From: CAZAMP01 sp964486455
GTDB lineage: Bacteria > Eisenbacteria > RBG-16-71-46 > CAZAMP01
Length of the DNA: 59,183 nt
Direction of reading: 5' to 3'
Assembly (NCBI GenBank): GCA_964486455.1
Contig: CAZAMP010000027.1
Coordinates: 1-59,183 of the forward strand
Positions 53,606 to 59,183 of the stretch are shown here, piece after piece. The notes beneath the pieces are model-generated. The model worked only from the letters and a program-made list of their open reading frames with translations. It ran no database searches and was not told the origin of the DNA. The first letter of the stretch is position 1. The number at the start of each line of letters is the position of its first letter. The position numbers and the translations under genes are program-made.

Positions 53606-54957
53606 AGGCGACGGACCTCATCCACGCCAAACGAACGGGTCACAAGCTTGGCGCAGACGAGATCGAGTGGGCCATCCAGACCTACATGGACGGTGAGTTC
53701 ACCGACTATCAGATGGCGGCGTTGCTCATGGCGATCGTCTGGCGGGGGATGGATGAAGAGGAGACGCTGGCGCTGACACGGGCGATGATCGCTTCGGGGC
53801 GCGTGCTCTCCTATCCGGGCATGGGTATCACGGTGGACAAGCACTCCACCGGCGGAGTGGGTGACAAGGTCTCGCTCATGCTGGCTCCCCTCGTGTCGGC
53901 CGCCGGTCTTCCGGTACCGATGTTGTCGGGCCGGGGGCTCGGGCACACCGGGGGCACGCTCGACAAGCTGGAATCGATTCCGGGGTTCACCACGCGACTC
54001 GGTGGCAACCGCTTCGCACAGATCCTTCGCGAGGTCGGTTGCGTGATGGGCGGGCAGAGCGGTGAGCTCGCGCCCGCCGATGGGCGGCTGTATGCGCTTC
54101 GCGACGCCACCGCCACGGTGTCGTCGCTGCCGCTGATCACGTCGAGCATTCTCTCGAAGAAGTTCGCGGCCGGACCGGATGTGCTCGTGCTGGACGTGAA
54201 GGTCGGGCGCGGTGCGTTCATGAAGTCGCGCGCGGACGCGGAAGATCTGGCGAAAACCCTGGTCGTCATCGGAACGCGATTGGGAAAGAAGATCGTCGCG
54301 ATCCTGAGCGACATGGATCAGCCGCTGGGACGCGCGGTAGGCAATGCGATCGAGGTCCGTGAGGCGGTTGACTTCCTTCGGGGCGACACCGTCGCCGATG
54401 ATCTCCGTGAGATCACGTTGGTCCTCGCGTCCGCGATGCTCGTTGCGGCGGGCCGATCGGCGGGCATGTCGGAGGCGCGTTCGGAGCTGGAGGATGTGCT
54501 GGCCCGCGGGGCGGCCTATGAGCGGTTCCTGCAGTTGGTGGCGGCTCAGGGCGGCAATACGAGGGATATCGAGTCTGATCGGCTACCGGCCGCGCCCCTT
54601 CAGATCACGGTGAAGAGCCCCGGCACCGGTCGCATCATCGACATCGACCCTCTGCGCATTGCGGAGGAAGTCGTCGATCTCGGCGGTGGGCGACGCACGA
54701 TGTCGGACGAGATCGATCCGACGGTGGGCGTATGGCTCAACCGCAAGCGCGGCGAAACGGTTCGCGCCGGCGAGACGATCATGACGGCGCATCTGCCGGA
54801 AAGCGCGACGGGGCGGGAAGAGGAGATCGCGGGACGATTCCTCGATGCTATTCGGATTGGTGAGGACGTTCCCGATAGCCCGCTGGTCTACGGTGTGATC
54901 GGACCGAACGGGCAACGCGACTGGAACGGTTGGGGCACCGCTCTGCCGATTGCCTGA
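53602..54957 (+). CDS. deoA: Pyrimidine-nucleoside / thymidine phosphorylase
   Basis: 451 residues. Signature SGRGLGHTGGTLDKLE, plus DKHSTGGVGDKVSL and VGRGAFMKSRADA. It phosphorolyses pyrimidine (deoxy)nucleosides to base and (deoxy)ribose-1-P, feeding deoB. Last gene of the operon. Confidence 0.96.
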   Translation: MKATDLIHAKRTGHKLGADEIEWAIQTYMDGEFTDYQMAALLMAIVWRGMDEEETLALTRAMIASGRVLSYPGMGITVDKHSTGGVGDKVSLMLAPLVSAAGLPVPMLSGRGLGHTGGTLDKLESIPGFTTRLGGNRFAQILREVGCVMGGQSGELAPADGRLYALRDATATVSSLPLITSSILSKKFAAGPDVLVLDVKVGRGAFMKSRADAEDLAKTLVVIGTRLGKKIVAILSDMDQPLGRAVGNAIEVREAVDFLRGDTVADDLREITLVLASAMLVAAGRSAGMSEARSELEDVLARGAAYERFLQLVAAQGGNTRDIESDRLPAAPLQITVKSPGTGRIIDIDPLRIAEEVVDLGGGRRTMSDEIDPTVGVWLNRKRGETVRAGETIMTAHLPESATGREEEIAGRFLDAIRIGEDVPDSPLVYGVIGPNGQRDWNGWGTALPIA

Positions 54958-55257
54958 CCTTTCTTACGCGGAAGTCCGGGGGTGGCCCGGGCTCCTCGCT
55001 CACTCACCTCGGCTTCCCGCCGGCGACCGCTTTGCCGATGCATGCCTCCACGCGCTCCGCGAAGTTGTCTCCCCGGGGAGACAACACCAGCATGTTGCGA
55101 TGAACCAGAACTCGTCGTGATTCCGAATGCACGTCGGTGCGGAAGGAGGGTTGCGCGCCAGGAGTGGGTGGGGTTTTCGGCGGCGCGTTACGCAGCGCGC
55201 CTCGCGCGAGGACTGTCTGAGCAAGGCGATGATCCCGCCCGCCTCCCGTCTCCTGCA
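54958..55257. other. 300-bp intergenic region containing a perfect 22-bp palindrome
   Basis: GTTGTCTCCCCGGGGAGACAAC at 55064-55085 is a perfect inverted repeat with no loop, so it is a possible operator or DNA-binding site rather than a good RNA hairpin. Weak hairpins (CCGGG/CCCGG near 54975-54990) follow deoA. Open frames on the minus strand here (within 55000-55276) have no recognisable product. Confidence 0.6.
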
Positions 55258-57291
55258 TCACTCGTGGAGCAAGCAACCCCCCGGGGGCTCGGTGCCTTCG
55301 ATGAAGACCTCTTCGGTCGTCTCGGGGCAGGCCTCAGTGGCGAGCTGGCCCGATTCGCGGCAGACCCGCGCGCGAATGATGCCACTCGGCACGCGAAACG
55401 GCTCGGTTGGTTCTTGGCGCGCGGCGGCGGTCATGATCCGAGTCCAGACCGGTAGCGCGCACACCGCTCCGGTCATCCGGTCGCCGATCGGTTCCTTGAG
55501 ATCGAAGCCGACCCAGACTCCGGCAAGAAGACTCGACGTGTAGCCGACAAACCACGCGTCGGTGTAGTCATCCGTCGTCCCCGTCTTTCCCGCGGCCTCG
55601 GCCCGGAGTCCGAGTCGGCGCGCGGTCTTGCCGGTGCCCCATTCCATGACCGATCGCATCGTGTCGGTGATGAGATAGGCGATTCGCTCGTCCATGACTT
55701 CATACGTTTCTGCGCGGTTTTCGTAGAGGACGTCTCCGCTGTAATCCTCGACGCGTCGGATCATGAATGGCTCGGAATAGATGCCGCCGTTCGAAAAAGA
55801 CCCGTAGGCGCCGGTGAGCTCGAGAAGCGAAACCTCGCCCGAACCGAGCGCAAGCGAGAGGACACGCGGGAGCGGGCTTTTGATTCCCAGCCGCCGCGCG
55901 GCGTCCACGACACGGTCGATTCCCGTTTCTTCGAGCAACAAGACGGAAGGGATGTTGATCGATTTCGCGAGTGTTTCTCGCAACGTCACGACGCCGTGGT
56001 ATTCCTTGGAGAAGTTACGCGGCTCGTAGCGATCCCCGTTGGGAAGGAATCGCACGATGGGCGCGTCGAGAAGCACGTCGGTGGTTTTCTTTCCCTGCTC
56101 GAACGCGACGGAGAAGGTGAACGGCTTGAACGCCGAACCCGGTTGGCGCTTGGCCTGCACGGCGCGGTTCCACTTGCTTTGAATGAAATCCCGGCCACCG
56201 ACCAGAACGCGTATCGCGCCGGTTCCGGGCAGCATGGCGACGGCCGCCCCCTGAAGCTCGTGGGTGGCGTCGATCCCAGCGGCGGCAGCCATGTCATCGG
56301 CCCGTTCCATCGCATCGGCGTCGCCCGAGAGATAGTCGTAACGGTTGATCGATTCGATCGCGCGCAGGTGCTCGGCGAGTGCCCGTTCCGTTTCCTCCTG
56401 CAAACCGATATCCAACGTCGTGTAGACGCGCAGCCCGTCCTCGTAGATGGCGCGGCTGCCGAACTTCTCGTTGAGCCTCTGTCTGATTGTCTCGATAAAG
56501 TAGGGCGCCCGCCAACCCGCGCCTTCGACACCGTCCAGATGGACCACCCGCAGGCTCTCCGCCCGGGCCGACTCGAGTTCGCCGACCGTGATCGCACCCG
56601 TGGCGAACATCGAGCTCAATACGATGTTTCGCCGCCCGGTCGCGTTGTCCGGATGTTGGTGTGGCGAATAGCGGGCCGGATTCTTGGGAATGCCGGCCAG
56701 AACGGCCGCCTCCGCGATGGTGAGGTTGCGGGCCGGCTTCCCGAAGAACTGTCGCGAGGCGGTCTCGACACCGTAGACACCGTCGCCGAAATAGACCTGG
56801 TTGATGTAGAGCTCCAGGATCTCGTCCTTGGAGAAGCTCCGCTCGAGACGCAGCGCGAGAATGACCTCTTTGAGCTTACGCGTGATCGTTTGCTCGTGGG
56901 TGAGGAATAGGTTTCGGGCGAGCTGTTGCGTGATTGTGCTGCCACCCTGAAGCGGACCGCCGCCGCGCCTGATATTCGCCAGGGTCGCGCGGACGAGACT
57001 CAGCGGATTCATGCCCCAATGCCTGTAGAACTGCCGGTCCTCGGTCGAAAGAATGGCATTGAGCAGGTGTGGACTGACCTGGTTCTGACGCACGTAGGTT
57101 CTATCCTCGCGCGACAGCGTCGCGATGAGGCGGCCGCCCTTGTCGTAGACTTCCGTTCGAATCATCGGACGCACTTCCTGCACTTTGGAGAGCGACGGAA
57201 GCTCATCGCCATACCATAGGTTGACGATGACGAGTCCGCCGAGAAGCAGGAGCAACGTCCCGATTAGTCCGACGAAGAAAGTGCGAGTCAT
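55258..57291 (-). CDS. Class A penicillin-binding protein (PBP1A)
   Basis: 677 residues from ATG 57291. One N-terminal membrane helix (FFVGLIGTLLLLLGG). GT51 transglycosylase motifs: EDRQFYRHWGMN, GGSTITQQLARN, RKLKEVILALRLE and YINQVYFGDGVYGVE. Transpeptidase motifs: SAFK (PGSAFKPF), SIN, and KTG (AGKTGTTDD). It polymerises and crosslinks peptidoglycan. The C-terminal tail has paired Cys (VCRESGQLATEACPE). Upstream TTG/other starts are possible; the ribosome-binding site at 57291 is weak. Confidence 0.95.
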   Translation of the reverse strand: MTRTFFVGLIGTLLLLLGGLVIVNLWYGDELPSLSKVQEVRPMIRTEVYDKGGRLIATLSREDRTYVRQNQVSPHLLNAILSTEDRQFYRHWGMNPLSLVRATLANIRRGGGPLQGGSTITQQLARNLFLTHEQTITRKLKEVILALRLERSFSKDEILELYINQVYFGDGVYGVETASRQFFGKPARNLTIAEAAVLAGIPKNPARYSPHQHPDNATGRRNIVLSSMFATGAITVGELESARAESLRVVHLDGVEGAGWRAPYFIETIRQRLNEKFGSRAIYEDGLRVYTTLDIGLQEETERALAEHLRAIESINRYDYLSGDADAMERADDMAAAAGIDATHELQGAAVAMLPGTGAIRVLVGGRDFIQSKWNRAVQAKRQPGSAFKPFTFSVAFEQGKKTTDVLLDAPIVRFLPNGDRYEPRNFSKEYHGVVTLRETLAKSINIPSVLLLEETGIDRVVDAARRLGIKSPLPRVLSLALGSGEVSLLELTGAYGSFSNGGIYSEPFMIRRVEDYSGDVLYENRAETYEVMDERIAYLITDTMRSVMEWGTGKTARRLGLRAEAAGKTGTTDDYTDAWFVGYTSSLLAGVWVGFDLKEPIGDRMTGAVCALPVWTRIMTAAARQEPTEPFRVPSGIIRARVCRESGQLATEACPETTEEVFIEGTEPPGGCLLHE

Positions 57292-57401
57292 GCCAATCAA
57301 GCCGCCCAAGGTACCTGGATGTGGACGACGCCACGCATCTGACGCCGATTCGCCGGAGCATATCCGGCCACCCTGCAAGGGTCAACGTCGGCCGCGTCAT
57401 C

Positions 57402-57430
57402 TTGTTCCATGGGTTTTTCGCTGATAGTAT
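57402..57430 (+). promoter_or_regulatory. Candidate promoter for tyrS
   Basis: TTGTTC (57402-57407), 17-base spacer, TAGTAT (57425-57430), with a leader of ~35 bases to the ATG at 57470. Confidence 0.4.
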
Positions 57431-57469
57431 CGCTCTTTCACGAACCGAAATCGTCATGCGGAGAGTGCA

Positions 57470-58726
57470 ATGCCAAACGATGAGCGCAGGTCGGACGCAG
57501 ATGCCGAGGTGAAACGGCAGTTCGACATTCTCTCACAAGGGACCGAAGAGATCGTCCCTGAGGATGAGTTCAAGGCGCGCCTGCGGGAGTCGATCACCGA
57601 CAACCGGCCGCTACGCGTGAAGCAGGGTTTCGATCCAACTGCTCCGGACATACATCTCGGTCACACGATCGGACTGATGAAACTAAGACAGTTTCAGGAT
57701 CTTGGCCATCAGGTCATTCTGATCGTCGGTGACTATACGGGAATGGTCGGTGACCCGACGGATCGCTCGGAAACCCGCCCGCGTCTGACCCATGACGATG
57801 TCTTGACGAACGCGAAGACCTACTTGGAGCAGTTTTTCAAAGTCGTGGATCGTGAGAAGACGGAAGTTCGCATGAACGGCGAGTGGTTCTCGAAGATGGA
57901 CTTCCAAGCGGTGATGGAACTGGCAGCGAGCTACACGGTCGCGCGAATCCTTGAGCGTGATGACTTCGAAAGGCGCTTTCGCGGCGGTGATCCGATCTCG
58001 ATCCATGAGCTGTTCTATCCGCTCATGCAGGGCTACGACTCCGTCATGATCAACTCGGACGTAGAGCTCGGGGCGACAGAGCAGAAGTTCAACATTCTCG
58101 TCGGACGCCAGCTCATGAAGGACGCGGGCATGAAGCCGCAGGTCGTTTTGACTCTACCGATTCTCGAAGGAACCGATGGCGTGCAGCGCATGAGCAAATC
58201 GCTCGGCAACTATATCGGCATCGACGAATCTCCCGCGGAGATTTTCGGAAAGACGATGAGCATTCCAGATGAGGTCATCGCACGCTATGCGCATCTTGCC
58301 ACCGACATGACGTCGGATGAGAAGAGCACGCTGGCCGAACGCGTCGCGGACGATCCGATGGGGAGCAAGAAGGCGTTGGCGTTTCGTCTGGTCGCCATGT
58401 ACCACGATCAGGCGGCCGCGAAGTCGGCCCAGCGGGAGTTTGAGAGCGTCTTCAGTCAGCGTGACGGCATTCCCGACGATGTCACCGAGTTCAAGATCTC
58501 GGGCGCCCAAGAGGGGATATGGATTGTCAAGCTGCTGCGTGAGACAGGCCTCGCATCATCGAACGGCGACGCGCGGCGCCTCATCCGTGGAGGCGGCGTG
58601 ACGATCGACGGTGAGAAGGTGACCGACGAAGGGCTCGAGATTCCGCTCTCTCCCGCACGTTCGCTGCTCTTACGCAAAGGGAAACTTGGGTTTGCACGGG
58701 TCATGCTCGAGCGAAGCGGTGGCTGA
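57470..58726 (+). CDS. tyrS: Tyrosyl-tRNA synthetase
   Basis: 418 residues. Class I motifs HLGH (variant HIGH) and RMSKS (variant KMSKS), GDYTGMVGDP, and a C-terminal S4 RNA-binding domain (LIRGGGVTIDGEKV). GGAGAG precedes the ATG. It charges tRNA-Tyr. It is transcribed toward the rRNA operon. Confidence 0.97.
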   Translation: MPNDERRSDADAEVKRQFDILSQGTEEIVPEDEFKARLRESITDNRPLRVKQGFDPTAPDIHLGHTIGLMKLRQFQDLGHQVILIVGDYTGMVGDPTDRSETRPRLTHDDVLTNAKTYLEQFFKVVDREKTEVRMNGEWFSKMDFQAVMELAASYTVARILERDDFERRFRGGDPISIHELFYPLMQGYDSVMINSDVELGATEQKFNILVGRQLMKDAGMKPQVVLTLPILEGTDGVQRMSKSLGNYIGIDESPAEIFGKTMSIPDEVIARYAHLATDMTSDEKSTLAERVADDPMGSKKALAFRLVAMYHDQAAAKSAQREFESVFSQRDGIPDDVTEFKISGAQEGIWIVKLLRETGLASSNGDARRLIRGGGVTIDGEKVTDEGLEIPLSPARSLLLRKGKLGFARVMLERSGG

Positions 58727-59131
58727 GGCCGCCGGCACGGCCAGGGGCGCCGATACCGCTGGCTCGTGATCGGGCCGCTGAACTTTTTTGCCGCATTTGG
58801 CCGATCCTTAGAAATAACAAGCACTTAGAATCTCTTGACATTTGTCGAAAGATGCTGCATTGTCCGCCGACACATGAATGAGCTGCGGAGTTGATCGAGA
58901 CCGTGATTTTTCTCGAAAAAAGACGTTGACGCATTCATGGGGCTTTGATAGTTTTTCATGCCGCCCCCAAGGGGTGGCTTCTTTATCGTTCTTTGAAAAC
59001 TGAATAGCGTGTGCTTGCGCGAGAACCTGTGGTCAGCAAGACCTCTGCCGACGGCGCCTGGAGTCGGACGCAGAGGCAACTCGAACATTCCAGTTCGAAC
59101 TTCCGTTAACAATATGAAATATCATATATTT
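58727..59131 (+). promoter_or_regulatory. rRNA operon upstream region with two promoter-like sequences and a leader
   Basis: No gene. P1: TTGACA (58835-58840), 17-base spacer, CATTGT (58858-58863). P2: TTGACG (58926-58931), 17-base spacer, TAGTTT (58949-58954). Next is a GC hairpin (GCCGCCCC-caa-GGGGTGGC then TTCTTT, ~58960-58983). A rRNA-leader-type TTCTTTGAAAACTGAATAG (58989-59007) follows, like boxA-containing leaders. TTTTTT near 58782 could be part of a tyrS terminator. Confidence 0.6.
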
Positions 59132-59183
59132 ACAACGGAGAGTTTGATCCTGGCTCAGAACGAACGTTGGCGGCGTGGATTAG
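59132..59183 (+). rRNA. rrs: 16S ribosomal RNA, 5' end (partial, continues past the window)
   Basis: AGAGTTTGATCCTGGCTCAG (59139-59158) is the universal 27F site, followed by AACGAACGTTGGCGGCGTGG and ATTAG. By E. coli numbering the mature 5' end falls near 59132. Confidence 0.97.

Noticed and set aside
55000..55276. Minus-strand open frames in the gap beside the PBP1A gene
   Set aside because: Arg/Pro-rich translation, no ribosome-binding site, no family; cannot be told from random high-GC frames.

Overview
ORGANISM. The window is GC-rich bacterial chromosome, densely packed with genes on both strands and with few mobile elements. It ends in the first ~50 bases of a 16S rRNA gene. At least three exported proteins end in the same FlgD-like Ig module with a 'PNPF...YDLxGRxV...WDGxDxxGxxVxxGVYxxR' signature, the C-terminal sorting-type tail common in FCB-group bacteria and related uncultured phyla. 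With the high GC, this suggests an FCB-type candidate phylum (Eisenbacteria / Krumholzibacteria / Latescibacteria-like). That placement is inference; the full 16S would settle it. LAYOUT. (1) 1-560: non-coding 209-bp tandem repeats. (2) 561-11287: a Memo-AMMECR1 fusion protein, a giant secreted beta-propeller protein, then an operon of nanoRNase/DHH phosphatase, membrane glycosyltransferase with TPRs, and NUDIX CoA pyrophosphatase. (3) 11288-15494: outer-membrane and secreted proteins: a small barrel-like protein, a lipoprotein broken by a frameshift, and a metallopeptidase with a sorting tail. (4) 15676-24847: central metabolism and housekeeping: archaeal-type GAPDH, UPF0173 hydrolase, thioesterase, YchF, thiamine-binding protein, MqnD (futalosine menaquinone pathway), gamma-glutamyltransferase. 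(5) 24846-24951: a palindromic element that fills the gap between two convergent genes. (6) 24952-35329: secreted acyl-peptidase, membrane glycosyltransferase-like protein, FAD oxidoreductase, TPR-zincin protein, ACT protein, GlyRS, inositol monophosphatase. (7) 35353-41641: a minor-pilin operon (PilV, PilX-like, FimT/GspH, and a 938-residue PilW-like protein with fibronectin III and lectin-like domains), followed by a degenerate metallophosphatase-like secreted protein. (8) 41970-47458: an operon-like run tatA/B - aroK - rsmD - coaD - obg - HEAT protein - dprA - lipid A-type acyltransferase. (9) 48097-50147: agmatinase with two paralogous XRE-cupin regulators. (10) 51023-54957: nucleoside catabolism operon deoB-cdd-deoC-deoA. 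(11) 55258-59183: PBP1A, TyrRS, and a ribosomal RNA operon start with tandem promoter-like sequences. HOW THEY WORK TOGETHER. The deo operon should convert deoxynucleosides to free base, deoxyribose-5-P and then acetaldehyde plus glyceraldehyde-3-P, which GAPDH could take up. The pilin operon plausibly builds a type IV pilus tip with adhesive domains. The XRE-cupin pair beside agmatinase suggests polyamine-responsive control. No CRISPR array, tRNA, integrase or transposase was recognised. The most unusual items are the giant PilW-like pilin, the >=18-fold repeated propeller motif, a tat gene apparently starting at ATT, the palindromic element with a diverged second copy, and a DeoC with a Cys-rich N-terminal extension.
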